Assembly: GCF_900107255.1 (NCBI RefSeq) | Contig: NZ_FNPH01000004.1 | Coordinates: 372,001 to 436,000 of the forward strand | From: Micromonospora pattaloongensis | GTDB lineage: Bacteria; Actinomycetota; Actinomycetes; Mycobacteriales; Micromonosporaceae | DNA length: 64,000 bases | Direction: 5' to 3' | Shown here: piece after piece, positions 40,896 to 49,552 of the stretch | Numbering within the stretch: position 1 is the stretch's first letter | How the letters are laid out: every line of letters starts with the position of its first letter | The notes under the pieces: generated by a model | The model's database searches: none | What the model saw: only the letters and a program-made list of their open reading frames with translations | What the model was told of the DNA's origin: nothing | Made by a program: the position numbers and the translations under genes

Positions 40896-41873
40896 TCAGG
40901 CGAGCAGGCGGACCGCGTGGGGGACCGCCGTGACCGTCACCGGCAGGGGCATCGCCCGCTCCCCGTCGACGTAGACGGTGATCTCCTCGGCGTCCAGCTC
41001 CACGGTCCGGGCCCGGAAGCTGCGCACCATCGGGTGCGTCACGTGGGTGCCCTGGTAGACGCGGGGCTTGATCCGGGCGAGGGTGGTCCTGCCGACCGGG
41101 CCGGCGACCACCACGTCGAGCAGGCCGTCGGTGGGGTCCGCGTCGGGGCAGATCCGCATGCCGCCGCCGTAGCTGGCGCCGTTGCCGACCGCCACCAGCA
41201 CCGCGTCGAGCTGCTCCTCCCGCCCGTCGAGACGCAGCGTGTAGCGGCGGGGCCGCAGCCGGGCCAGCTCGATCAGGATCGCGAGGTCGTAGCGGCGCGG
41301 CCCCCGCGGCCAGCGCATCCGGTTGGCGCGCTCGTTGACGATGGCGTCGAAGCCGGCGGCGAGCACCGCGCCGAACCACCGCTGCGCGCCGTCCGGGCCG
41401 GTCATCCGGGCCAGATCGGCGGGGCGGGTGCGGCCGGCGGCGAGCGCCGCGACGATCGTGTCGACCGCCGCGAGCGGGCTGGCCGGAAAGCCGGTCTCGA
41501 CGGCGAAGTCGTTGCCGGTGCCGGCCGGCACCGGACCGAAGGCCACACCGGTGCCGGCGACGGCCTGCAACCCCAGGTGGACCGTGCCGTCGCCGCCGAC
41601 GGTCACGAGTGCGGCGGCGCCCTCGGCGACGGCCGCGTGGCAGGCGGCCTCGGCCTGCGCGGCGGTCGGCGCCTCGAGCAGCCGCACCGGCCGTCCGGCC
41701 GCGCCGAGCCGCTCCAGCACGGTCGGCAGCAGACCGCGGTGCCGGCCCCGGCCGGCGGTCGGGTTGGCGAGCACCGCCACCGGGCCATCGGGCAGCGCCG
41801 CGGCGGGGGCGACCTGCGCGGACGCCTCGGGGGCGGCGCCGGGAAGATGATCGTGCACGGTCACGGCGAGCAC
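40896..41873 (-). CDS. Diacylglycerol/lipid kinase (YegS/DgkB-like)
   Basis: A 325-residue NAD/sphingosine-kinase-fold enzyme: VAVLANPTAGRGRHRGLLP at 32-50, the nucleotide-binding LVTVGGDGTVHLGLQAVAG and PAGTGNDFAVE, then MRICPDADPTDGLLDVVVAG. It phosphorylates diacylglycerol or a related lipid at the membrane. Two starts are possible: GTG 41873 or GTG 41864 (MTVHDHLP). It is 35 bases downstream of tatC in the same direction, so it may be co-transcribed, but its function does not require this. Confidence 0.9.
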   Translation of the reverse strand: MLAVTVHDHLPGAAPEASAQVAPAAALPDGPVAVLANPTAGRGRHRGLLPTVLERLGAAGRPVRLLEAPTAAQAEAACHAAVAEGAAALVTVGGDGTVHLGLQAVAGTGVAFGPVPAGTGNDFAVETGFPASPLAAVDTIVAALAAGRTRPADLARMTGPDGAQRWFGAVLAAGFDAIVNERANRMRWPRGPRRYDLAILIELARLRPRRYTLRLDGREEQLDAVLVAVGNGASYGGGMRICPDADPTDGLLDVVVAGPVGRTTLARIKPRVYQGTHVTHPMVRSFRARTVELDAEEITVYVDGERAMPLPVTVTAVPHAVRLLA

Positions 41874-41908
41874 CGTACCGCCTCATCGCCCCGGGCGCGC
41901 CCCGGGCG

Positions 41909-42844
41909 TCACGTCATGTCGTCGTAGGTGCGCTCGATCGGCTTCGGCGGCGCCACCGGGGTGACCGTCTCGAGCCGCTCCCCCGCCTCCACGGGGTCCG
42001 GCGTGTACTCCAGCGCCGAGGCCTCGTCGTCGTCCACGTCCGCGTAGATCTCCTTGCCGCGTCCGCGCCGCTTGTCGTTGAGGAACGCGACCCCGACGGC
42101 GGCGAAGTAGAGCGCGGAGAGGCAGATCGCCAACGCGGTCATCCCGAACGGGTCGGGGGTCGGCGTGACGATCGCGGAGAAGGCGAAGAAGATGAAGACC
42201 GCGATCCGCCACCAGCCCAGCAGCTTTTTCGCGCTGGCGATGCCGACGAAGTTGAGCATCAGCACGACCAGCGGGAACTCAAACGCCACCCCGAAGAGCA
42301 GGATGAGATTGGTGACGAACGAGATGTAGCGGGTGACCTCGAGCGTGGTGTTGATGTCCTCGCCGGACAGGTTGATCAGGAACTCGAGGCCCTTCTGGAC
42401 CACGAAGAACGCCAGGAAGGCGCCGGCGGCGAACAAAGGCGCGGCGACCGCCGTGAAGAAGTAGGCGTAGCGGCGCTCGTGGCGGTGCAGGCCGGGGGCG
42501 ATGAACGCCCACAGCTGGTAGAGCCAGACCGGCGCGGCGACGATCAGACCGACCCACAGCGCGATCTTCAGGTTCAGCAGGAAGACGTCGGTGACACCGA
42601 GCTGCACGAACTCACACTTGCCCGTGGCGGCGCTGATCGAGCCGGGCAGGTCGCAGTACGGCTTGGACAGCAGGATGCGGACGCGTTCGGACAACCAGAT
42701 CCCCACGCCGAAGCCGACCAGGATGGCCAGCGAGGCGCGGAAGAGCCGGGTGCGCAGCTCGCGGATGTGCTCGACGAGCGTCATCGAGCCGTCAGCGGCA
42801 CGCTCGAATTTGCTCGGAGCGCGCCGGCGCAGTGCGAAGCCCAC
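41909..42844 (-). CDS. tatC: Sec-independent translocase subunit TatC
   Basis: A 311-residue membrane protein with six spans: MTLVEHIRELRTRLFRASLA near the N-terminus is the TatC family signature region, followed by ALWVGLIVAAPVWLYQLW, FAAGAFLAFFVVQKGLEFLI, and LILLFGVAFEFPLVVLMLNF. TatC recognises twin-arginine signal peptides and forms the receptor of the Tat pathway. The C-terminal cytoplasmic tail of some 60 residues is acidic and longer than in E. coli. It follows tatA by 18 bases. Confidence 0.96.
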   Translation of the reverse strand: MGFALRRRAPSKFERAADGSMTLVEHIRELRTRLFRASLAILVGFGVGIWLSERVRILLSKPYCDLPGSISAATGKCEFVQLGVTDVFLLNLKIALWVGLIVAAPVWLYQLWAFIAPGLHRHERRYAYFFTAVAAPLFAAGAFLAFFVVQKGLEFLINLSGEDINTTLEVTRYISFVTNLILLFGVAFEFPLVVLMLNFVGIASAKKLLGWWRIAVFIFFAFSAIVTPTPDPFGMTALAICLSALYFAAVGVAFLNDKRRGRGKEIYADVDDDEASALEYTPDPVEAGERLETVTPVAPPKPIERTYDDMT

Positions 42845-42862
42845 GATGATCGGGCCTGCCGG

Positions 42863-43135
42863 TCAGTTGTCGCGAGCGCGCTGCACCGGGTCGACGACCG
42901 GAGCGGCGGGCGGCTGCTGCTGGACGGTGTGCGGCGGCAGCGGCTGACGGGCGTGCTGCGCGTCGGCCTTCTCCGCCAGATCCTTGTCGTCGTCGGCGAG
43001 GCTCTTCGTCTCGGCCTTGATGATCCGCAGCGACCGGCCGAGCGAGCGGGCCGCGTCGGGGAGCCGCTTCGCGCCGAAGAGCAGGATCAGCACGACCACG
43101 AGTACGGCGATGTGCCACGGCTTCAGGGCGCCCAT
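42863..43135 (-). CDS. tatA: Tat translocase subunit TatA
   Basis: A 90-residue protein with one N-terminal span (ALKPWHIAVLVVVLILLFG), the FG hinge and an amphipathic helix (AKRLPDAARSLGRSLRIIKA), then an acidic and Pro/Gln-rich tail. TatA monomers polymerise to form the translocation pore. The ATG at 43135 is chosen; an open frame upstream has no TatA features. It precedes tatC in the same operon, and follows the paf genes with a 225-base gap upstream that likely contains its own promoter. Confidence 0.95.
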   Translation of the reverse strand: MGALKPWHIAVLVVVLILLFGAKRLPDAARSLGRSLRIIKAETKSLADDDKDLAEKADAQHARQPLPPHTVQQQPPAAPVVDPVQRARDN

Positions 43136-43360
43136 GGGATGCTCCAGTTGGTCTGTCGTTTGCGGGGGGGTGGTGACGAGCCCATCGTACGTGCGCCGAC
43201 GGACCATGCCACCTGCCAGGGCAACGGTCTTTCGCCCCGGCCGGTGAAGTCTCGGTCACCAAGAGGTGACGAGTCAACGGGTACAAGTCCTGATCTTCGA
43301 GCCGGACGGCCGCCCCGCGCCGCGCGGCGTCGACCCTGCTCAATCGCGGTGGCGCCGACG

Positions 43361-43603
43361 CTAGCGACGTTCCTTGATGGCCGCCAGCCGCTCTTGGGTG
43401 GTCTCGGCCTGGCGCTGCAGCGTCACCAGCCGCTCCTGGAGCTCGGCCGCCCGCTCCTGCAGCGCCTCGGCCTGCGTCTGCCGCTGCTGCAGCCCGAGCG
43501 CCGCCCGGTGCAGTCGGGGCAGCCGGGCGAGCACCGGCCGGACCGCCAGGGCCAGAATGATCAGCGCGAGCAGCACCAGCGCCACCACGATCCACATCAC
43601 CAC
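43361..43603 (-). CDS. Small membrane-anchored coiled-coil protein between pafC and tatA
   Basis: An 80-residue protein: residues 2-25 are a single hydrophobic helix (MWIVVALVLLALIILALAVRP), residues 35-80 a charged coiled coil (LQQRQTQAEALQERAAELQE, RLVTLQRQAETTQERL). I do not recognise a family function. Its position 10 bases downstream of pafC and 225 bases upstream of tatA, on the same strand, places it in the paf-tat gene order. The short length and topology suggest a membrane-associated accessory protein. Confidence 0.75.
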   Translation of the reverse strand: MVMWIVVALVLLALIILALAVRPVLARLPRLHRAALGLQQRQTQAEALQERAAELQERLVTLQRQAETTQERLAAIKERR

Positions 43604-43613
43604 GGCCGCCAGC

Positions 43614-44639
43614 CTAACCGGTGGGCTCCGGGGTCGCCGGTTGCGGCACGGCGTACGCGTCGAGGGCCGCGGCCGCCTCGGCCCGGACCGCCTCGACGAG
43701 CTCCGGCGGCGAGATCACGGTGACGTCGGGGCCGAGGCCGAGCACGAACCGGCGCGCCCACGTCAGGTCCGTGACCCGCATCGCCACGGTCCACTCGTCG
43801 CCCGGTCCTGGCCGGACCTCCTCGCACGGGTAGTACTCGGTGATCCAGCGCCCGCCCCGGCCGACCCGCAGCGTCACCAGCGGCAACTCGGGCGTGGGCC
43901 GGAACACCCCGGCCGTCACGTCGTGCAGCTGCGCCTCGGGCGGGGCCATGGCGGGTTCGTCGAGCTCGGTCAGCGCGTCGATCCGGTCGGCCCGGAACAG
44001 CCGCACCGCCTCGGCGCGCCGGCACCACGCCTCCAGGTAGGCCCGCCCGGCGACCATCAACACCCGCAACGGGTCGACGGTGCGCTCGGTGGTCTCGTCC
44101 CGGGCGGCGGTGTAGTAGGTGATGCGGAGCGCGCGGCGCCGCTGCACCGCGCCGCGCAGCAGGTCGAGCCGCTCCGCGTCGCCGGGCAGCCGGACCGCGA
44201 CCGCCGAGCCCACGAGGTCCCCGGCGGCATTCTCGATCTTGGCGAGGGCGCGCTCGATCGCGTCTCGGTTCGCCATCCCGGGGGTCTCGGCGAGCATCCG
44301 CAGCGCCACCACGAGCGCGAGCGCCTCGTCCGGGGTGAGCCGCAGCGGGCGGTCGATGCCGGCGTCGTACGTAATCGTGACGCGATCCCCGTCGAACGCC
44401 ATGTCGATCAGGTCGCCCGGCCCGTATCCGGGCAGGCCGCAGACCCAGAGCAGCTCCAGGTCCTCGCGCAGCTGCCGTTCGGTGACGCCGAGGTCGGCGG
44501 CGGCCTGCGCGATCTCGATGCCGGGGCGGGCCAGCAGGTACGGCACGAGGTTGAGCAGCCGGGCGAGCCGGTCCGCGGAGGCGCGCGAGCCGGCGGGGCG
44601 GGCCGCGGCCGCCTTCCCGGCGCCGCGGGTCGCGGTCAT
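43614..44639 (-). CDS. pafC: WYL-domain activator subunit PafC
   Basis: A 341-residue protein with a winged helix (RLARLLNLVPYLLARPGIEI at about 24-43, DLGVTERQLREDLELLWVCG) and a WYL domain (RALRITYYTAARDETTERTV, RAYLEAWCRRAEAVRLFRADR). With PafB it forms the heterodimer that activates the DNA-damage response in actinobacteria independently of LexA. ATG 44639 overlaps the pafB stop (ATGA). The long open frame that continues upstream past 44639 is pafB DNA in the wrong frame. Length agrees with the usual one. Confidence 0.94.
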   Translation of the reverse strand: MTATRGAGKAAAARPAGSRASADRLARLLNLVPYLLARPGIEIAQAAADLGVTERQLREDLELLWVCGLPGYGPGDLIDMAFDGDRVTITYDAGIDRPLRLTPDEALALVVALRMLAETPGMANRDAIERALAKIENAAGDLVGSAVAVRLPGDAERLDLLRGAVQRRRALRITYYTAARDETTERTVDPLRVLMVAGRAYLEAWCRRAEAVRLFRADRIDALTELDEPAMAPPEAQLHDVTAGVFRPTPELPLVTLRVGRGGRWITEYYPCEEVRPGPGDEWTVAMRVTDLTWARRFVLGLGPDVTVISPPELVEAVRAEAAAALDAYAVPQPATPEPTG

Positions 44640-45634
44640 CGCAGCGCCCCGGCGGCCGGGGCCTCGTGTCCGGCGGCGATCTCCTTGAGCCGCTGGATGA
44701 CCGCCTCGCGCAGCTCTGGCGGGGCGAGCACCCGCACGTCGGCGCCGTAGCCGACCAGCGAGGCCGCCAACGATTCCGGGTCGGCGTAGCGCAGGATCAG
44801 CCGGTCGCCGTCCGGCCCCGCCGTGCACTCGTCGGCCCACCGGCGCAGCCCGGCGGCGCGGCCGGAGCGCACCAGCACGGTGGCGCGGCCGGTCCGCTCG
44901 ACCGGCCCCGACCAGCGGGCGACGTGACTGATCAGGTCGACGCCGGCCGGCGGCGGCGGGAAGGAGCCGGGCCGGCCGGTGACCCGGACCGCGCCGACGA
45001 TGCGCGAGAGCCGGAAGCAGCGCACGGCGTCGCGGTCGAGGTCGTGGCCGACCACGTACCACCGGCCACGCCAGCAGACCACGCCCCACGGCTGCAGCCG
45101 CCGAGTGCCCGGCGCATCCCGCTCCGGGACGCGGTAGTCGAAGGAGACGGTCCGGCGCTCCCGGGCGGCGCCGGTCAGCGGCGCGAACGCCGGGTCGACG
45201 GTCACGACCGGCTCGACCCCGAGGGTGGCGTGCGGATCCACGTCGACGCCGGCGGCGCGCAGCTTGGCCAGGCCCGAGGAGGCCGCCGCGGCCAGCCCGG
45301 CGTGCCGCCACAGCCGGGCGGCTATCCCGACCGCGGCCGCCTCGTCGGGCTCCAACGGAATGTCGGGCAGCGCGTACTCGCGGCGGGCGATGCGGTAGCC
45401 GGGCTCGGTGTCGAAGACGCTGGCCGTGCCGGTCTCCAGGGGCACGCCGAGCTCGCGCAGTTCCGCCTTGTCGCGCTCGAACTTGCGCTGGAAGGCCTCG
45501 TGGTCGCGCGGGTCGTCCGGGTCGTGGTCGTAGCCGGGCACGGTCGCGGCGATCTGCGCGGCGGTCAGGAACCGTCGCGTCGACAGCAGGCAGATCACCA
45601 GATTGACCAGGCGCTCGGTGCGGGTGCGCGACAC
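44636..45634 (-). CDS. pafB: WYL-domain activator subunit PafB
   Basis: A 332-residue protein: VSRTRTERLVNLVICLLSTRR starts the winged helix (1-65; FLTAAQIAATVPGYDHDPDD, then the conserved FQRKFERDKAELRELGVPLE), followed by a WYL domain (RRTVSFDYRVPERDAPGTRR, WRGRWYVVGHDLDRDAVRCF). It dimerises with PafC. GTG 45634 is chosen because the conserved sequence begins there; a longer frame up to 45700 has no homology. The genes pafA and pafBC are separated here by two plus-strand genes, unlike the contiguous mycobacterial order. Confidence 0.94.
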   Translation of the reverse strand: MSRTRTERLVNLVICLLSTRRFLTAAQIAATVPGYDHDPDDPRDHEAFQRKFERDKAELRELGVPLETGTASVFDTEPGYRIARREYALPDIPLEPDEAAAVGIAARLWRHAGLAAAASSGLAKLRAAGVDVDPHATLGVEPVVTVDPAFAPLTGAARERRTVSFDYRVPERDAPGTRRLQPWGVVCWRGRWYVVGHDLDRDAVRCFRLSRIVGAVRVTGRPGSFPPPPAGVDLISHVARWSGPVERTGRATVLVRSGRAAGLRRWADECTAGPDGDRLILRYADPESLAASLVGYGADVRVLAPPELREAVIQRLKEIAAGHEAPAAGALR

Positions 45635-45736
45635 GGCCCCGACGCTAGCAGTGTCGGCGGCGCGACAACGCCCGCGGCACAGGGTCGTGCAGGCCATCAC
45701 GCCCGACCGGGGGCAACTATCCGGGAGAATCTACCC

Positions 45737-46690
45737 GTGCCGGACAACAACGGCGTGTCGGCGAGCGCGCGCACGGTCCTGGTGGCCGGCGCGGCGAACG
45801 TGGGGGTCGGGATCGCCAAGGCCGTCGCCGGGCTGATCTCCGGCTCGGCGGCGATGCTCGCCGAGGCGGCGCACTCGGTCGCCGACACCGCCAGCCAGCT
45901 GCTGCTCTTCACCGCGCTGCGGCGCAGCGACCGGCCGCCGCACGGCCGGCACCCGTTCGGGCACGGCAAGGAACGGTACGTGTGGTCGCTGCTCGCGGCG
46001 GCCTTCACGTTCGTGGTCGGCGCCGGCTTCTCGATCGCGCACGGGGTGGTCACCATCAGCGGCGGCGCGTACACCGGCGACTACCTCGCGTCGTACATCG
46101 TGCTGGTGGTCGCGTTCGGGCTGGAGGGCGGGGCGTTGGTCCGCTCCCTCCGGCAGGTCCGCGGCGAGGCGCGCCGGTCGCGGACGCCACCCCGCCGCTT
46201 CCTGCGGCTCACCGCCGACACCACGGTGCGGGCGGTCGTGATGGAGGACTCCGCCGCGCTGGTCGGCCTGGTGATCGCCGCCCTGGGGCTCGGCCTGTCC
46301 CAGCTGACCGGGCGGGTGCTCTGGGACGGGCTGGCGTCGGTCGCGATCGGTCTGCTGCTGCTCGTGATCGCCACCGTGCTGGCCCGCAACAACATGTCGC
46401 TGCTGGTCGGGCGGGCCGTCCCGGATCGGGTGCACACGGCGATCCACGACGAGCTGGCGGCGCTGCCCACCGTGCACCGCGTCGACACCCTGCTGACCAT
46501 GCAGCTCGGCCCGGACGACATCCTGGTCGCGGCGAAGCTGGACTTCCGCGACGAGGCGAGCGCGGCGGAGATCGAGGCGGCGGCCGCCGAGGCGGAGCGG
46601 CGGCTCTGCGCACGCCACCCCGGCATCCGGCACGTCTTCCTCGATCCCACCCGCTCCGCGGCGCCGCCGCGGAGCGGGGACGCGCAGTGA
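45737..46690 (+). CDS. Cation diffusion facilitator (CDF) transporter
   Basis: A 317-residue CDF protein with six spans. The first metal site is in SAAMLAEAAHSVADTASQLL (H and D within the second span), and a second acidic pair is in VRAVVMEDSAALVGLVIAAL; HPFGHGKERYVW is the histidine-containing loop. The C-terminal domain is ferredoxin-like (LPTVHRVDTLLTMQLGPDD). It exports zinc or similar divalent metal. GTG 45737 has GGGAGAA eight bases upstream. It sits between pafB (divergent) and the DUF3866 gene (downstream). Confidence 0.92.
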   Translation: MPDNNGVSASARTVLVAGAANVGVGIAKAVAGLISGSAAMLAEAAHSVADTASQLLLFTALRRSDRPPHGRHPFGHGKERYVWSLLAAAFTFVVGAGFSIAHGVVTISGGAYTGDYLASYIVLVVAFGLEGGALVRSLRQVRGEARRSRTPPRRFLRLTADTTVRAVVMEDSAALVGLVIAALGLGLSQLTGRVLWDGLASVAIGLLLLVIATVLARNNMSLLVGRAVPDRVHTAIHDELAALPTVHRVDTLLTMQLGPDDILVAAKLDFRDEASAAEIEAAAAEAERRLCARHPGIRHVFLDPTRSAAPPRSGDAQ

Positions 46691-46742
46691 TCATGTACCC
46701 GCGGTGGCCGCCGCCCGCGTGGGAGCCGATAACGTGCCGGGC

Positions 46743-47834
46743 ATGGTGCGATGGCGGTCCGGAACGGTGGCCGGGGTACGGCGGCGGTGGCACGGCGCGG
46801 TCGAGTTGGACGTCACGCTCGGCGACGGCGCGACGCTGCGGGCGCTGGCGTACCCGTTCCTGGTCGGCGAACCGGCGCCCGGCGACCGCGTGCTGCTGAA
46901 CGTGGGGGCCCTGGTGATGGGGTTGGGCACCGGCGGCTACGCGCTGGTCGTCGCGCTGCCCGACCGGTTGCCGGCCGACCCGCCGGACGACGGGACGACG
47001 CGTGAGGCCGGACACCTGGTCAAGGCGCGCTACACGCCGCTGCAGGCGATCCTGCTCGGTGCCGACGAGGAGGCGTCGCCGCACCGGGCGACGCTCGCGG
47101 ACGCCGACGACCTGGCCGGCATGCCGGTGATCACCGCCGACCTGCACTCGGCCCTACCGGCGATCGTCGCCGGCGCCCTCGCCGGGCGCCCCGGCACCCG
47201 GATCGCCTATCTGATGACCGACGGCGGGGCGCTGCCGGCCTGGTTCTCCCGCACCCTCGCCGGCCTGCGGGACGTGCTCGTCGGGACCGTCACCGTCGGG
47301 CAGGCCTTCGGCGGCGACCTGGAGGCGACGAACCTGCACAGCGGGCTGCTCGCCGCCCGGCACGCGCTCGACGCGGAGCTCACCGTCGTCGCGCAGGGCC
47401 CGGGAAACCTCGGCACCGGCACCCGCTGGGGCTTCTCCGGGGTGAGCGTCGGCGAGGCGGTCAACGCCGCCGTCGCGCTGGGCGGCCGCCCCGTCGGGTC
47501 ATTGCGGATCTCGGCGGCGGACCCCCGCCCCCGCCACCGGGGGCTGTCCCACCACAGCGTCACCGCGTACGGGCGGGTCGCGCTGGCGGGCGCGGACCTG
47601 GTCGTGCCGGAGGGTCTGGACCCGGGGCTCGCCGCGCTCGTCGAGACGGCGCTGGCGACGCTGCCGCCCCGGCACCGCGTCGTCCGGGTGGCCACCGACG
47701 GGCTCGACGCCGCGCTGCGGGCCGCCCCGGCGCCGCTCTCCACGATGGGGCGCGGGCTCGACGCCGACTACGCCTACTTCCTGGCGGCGGCCGCGGCCGG
47801 ACGGCACGGCGCGGCGCTGCTGACGTCGGGTTGA
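46743..47834 (+). CDS. DUF3866 family protein
   Basis: A 363-residue protein that matches the DUF3866 family by length and sequence: VRWRSGTVAGVRRRWHGAVE at the start, YTPLQAILLGADEEASPHRA, VITADLHSALPAIVAGALAG, RIAYLMTDGGALPAWFSRTL, GQAFGGDLEATNLHSGLLAA and STMGRGLDADYAYFLAAAAA at the end. No biochemical role is known to me for the family. The gene follows the CDF transporter and precedes pafA on the opposite strand. ATG 46743 begins the conserved domain. Confidence 0.85.
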   Translation: MVRWRSGTVAGVRRRWHGAVELDVTLGDGATLRALAYPFLVGEPAPGDRVLLNVGALVMGLGTGGYALVVALPDRLPADPPDDGTTREAGHLVKARYTPLQAILLGADEEASPHRATLADADDLAGMPVITADLHSALPAIVAGALAGRPGTRIAYLMTDGGALPAWFSRTLAGLRDVLVGTVTVGQAFGGDLEATNLHSGLLAARHALDAELTVVAQGPGNLGTGTRWGFSGVSVGEAVNAAVALGGRPVGSLRISAADPRPRHRGLSHHSVTAYGRVALAGADLVVPEGLDPGLAALVETALATLPPRHRVVRVATDGLDAALRAAPAPLSTMGRGLDADYAYFLAAAAAGRHGAALLTSG

Positions 47835-47862
47835 GTGAGCGCGGCCCGGCGCGGCGGGCCCG

Positions 47863-48054
47863 TCAGCTGAGCACGATCAGCGCGACCCAGGCGCCCACCA
47901 TCACCACCAGCGCGAGCGCCAGCACCCAGGTCGGCACCGTGTATTCACCGCGCCGGTTGCGCGCGATCTCGTCGGCGATCTTCTGACGCCGCTTGTCCAG
48001 CCAGTTGGGGCGGGGCTCGTCGGCGTCGTCGCGGGAGGGCTCGGGGTGGGTCAT
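47863..48054 (-). CDS. Small single-span membrane protein next to pafA
   Basis: A 63-residue protein: a hydrophilic N-terminus with DDADEPRPNWLDKRRQKIAD, then NRRGEYTVPTWVLALALVVM and a C-terminal span ending at the terminus. The basic segment before the span predicts the N-terminus inside. I do not know its function; such a short gene after pafA is seen in related actinomycetes. It lies 27 bases downstream of pafA, on the same strand. Confidence 0.7.
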   Translation of the reverse strand: MTHPEPSRDDADEPRPNWLDKRRQKIADEIARNRRGEYTVPTWVLALALVVMVGAWVALIVLS

Positions 48055-48081
48055 AGCGCGGTCGAGCCTACCCGGCCCGGG

Positions 48082-49440
48082 TCACATGCTGGCGATCAGC
48101 CGCTCCACCCGCTCGTCGTACGCCCGGAAGGGGTCCTTGCAGAGCACGGTGCGCTGCGCCTGGTCGTTCAGCTTGAGGTGCACCCAGTCGACGGTGAAGT
48201 CGCGCCGCTTCTCCTGCGCGTGCCGGATGAACTCCCCGCGCAGCCGCGCCCGCGTGGTCTGCGGCGGCGTCTCCTTCGCCTCGAAGATCTCCGGGTCGGT
48301 GGCGATCCGGTCCACCTGGCCGCGCTTTTCCAGCAGCCCGTAGAGTCCGCGGCCGCGCCGCACGTCGTGGTACGCGAGGTCCATCTGCGCGACCCGCGGA
48401 TGCGACAGCGGCAGGTCGTGCTTGCGCTGGTAGCGCTCGATCAGCCGCAGCTTGGTCACCCAGTCGATCTCGCGCGCCACCGGCTCCAGGTCGCCGGTCT
48501 CCACCGCACGCAACACCCGCCCCCACAGCTCGACCACGCGCTTGGCGGTCTGGTCGTCGCCGCGCCGCTCGACGAACTCGGTCGCCTTCGCCAGGTATTC
48601 CTGCTGGATCTCCAGGGCGCTGACCTCCTTGTTGGAGGCGAGCCGGATCTTGCGGCGGCCGGTGATGTCGTGCGACACCTCGCGGATGGCGCGGATCGGG
48701 TTCTCCAGCGACAGGTCCCGCATCACCACACCGGCCTCGATCATCCGCAGCACGATGTCCGCGGTGCCGACCTTGAGCAGGGTGGTGACCTCATTCATGT
48801 TGGAGTCACCGACGATCACGTGCAGTCGACGGTACCGTTCGGCGTCGGCGTGCGGCTCGTCGCGGGTGTTGATGATCGGCCGGGAGCGGGTGGTCGCCGA
48901 GGAGACCCCCTCCCAGATGTGCTCGGCGCGCTGCGACAGGCAGTAGACCGCGCCCCGCGGTGTCTGCAGCACCTTGCCGGCGCCACAGATCAGCTGCCGG
49001 GTGACCAGGAACGGGATCAGCACGTCGGCCAGCCGCCCGAACTCGCCGTGCCGCGAGACGAGGTAGTTCTCGTGGCAGCCGTAGGAGTTGCCGGCCGAGT
49101 CGGTGTTGTTCTTGAACAGGTAGATTTCGCCCGCGATCCCCTCGTCGTGCAGCCGCTTCTCGGCGTCGACGAGCAGCCCCTCCAGGATCCGCTCGCCGGC
49201 GCGGTCGTGGGCGACGAGGTCGGCGACCGAATCGCACTCGGGGGTCGCGTATTCGGGGTGGGAGCCGACGTCCAGGTAGAGCCGGGCGCCGTTGCGCAGG
49301 AAGACGTTGCTGGAACGTCCCCAGGACACCACCCGGCGGAACAGGTAACGGGCGACCTCGTCCGGGGAGAGCCGCCGCTGTCCCCGGTAGGTGCAGGTGA
49401 CGCCGTACTCGGTCTCGAGCCCGAAGATTCGCCGTTCCAT
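48082..49440 (-). CDS. pafA: Pup-protein ligase PafA
   Basis: A 452-residue enzyme of the glutamine-synthetase-like Pup ligase family. [20 protein letters not shown] gives the nucleotide/metal site glutamates; [20 protein letters not shown] includes the catalytic aspartate region; [20 protein letters not shown] and [20 protein letters not shown] are also family blocks. It ligates the Pup C-terminal glutamate to lysines of targets for the proteasome. The ATG 49440 is clear. It is divided from prcA by a plus-strand gene, in contrast to usual synteny. Confidence 0.97.
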   Translation of the reverse strand: MERRIFGLETEYGVTCTYRGQRRLSPDEVARYLFRRVVSWGRSSNVFLRNGARLYLDVGSHPEYATPECDSVADLVAHDRAGERILEGLLVDAEKRLHDEGIAGEIYLFKNNTDSAGNSYGCHENYLVSRHGEFGRLADVLIPFLVTRQLICGAGKVLQTPRGAVYCLSQRAEHIWEGVSSATTRSRPIINTRDEPHADAERYRRLHVIVGDSNMNEVTTLLKVGTADIVLRMIEAGVVMRDLSLENPIRAIREVSHDITGRRKIRLASNKEVSALEIQQEYLAKATEFVERRGDDQTAKRVVELWGRVLRAVETGDLEPVAREIDWVTKLRLIERYQRKHDLPLSHPRVAQMDLAYHDVRRGRGLYGLLEKRGQVDRIATDPEIFEAKETPPQTTRARLRGEFIRHAQEKRRDFTVDWVHLKLNDQAQRTVLCKDPFRAYDERVERLIASM

Positions 49441-49552
49441 GACCAGACACTAGCCGCCCCAACCGACATTGGGCAGGGGCGCGCAAGACTGCCCACCGAC
49501 TCGCCGGGCGAGCGCGGGACGGCACGACGGGCGCATCTAGACTGCCGCCATC

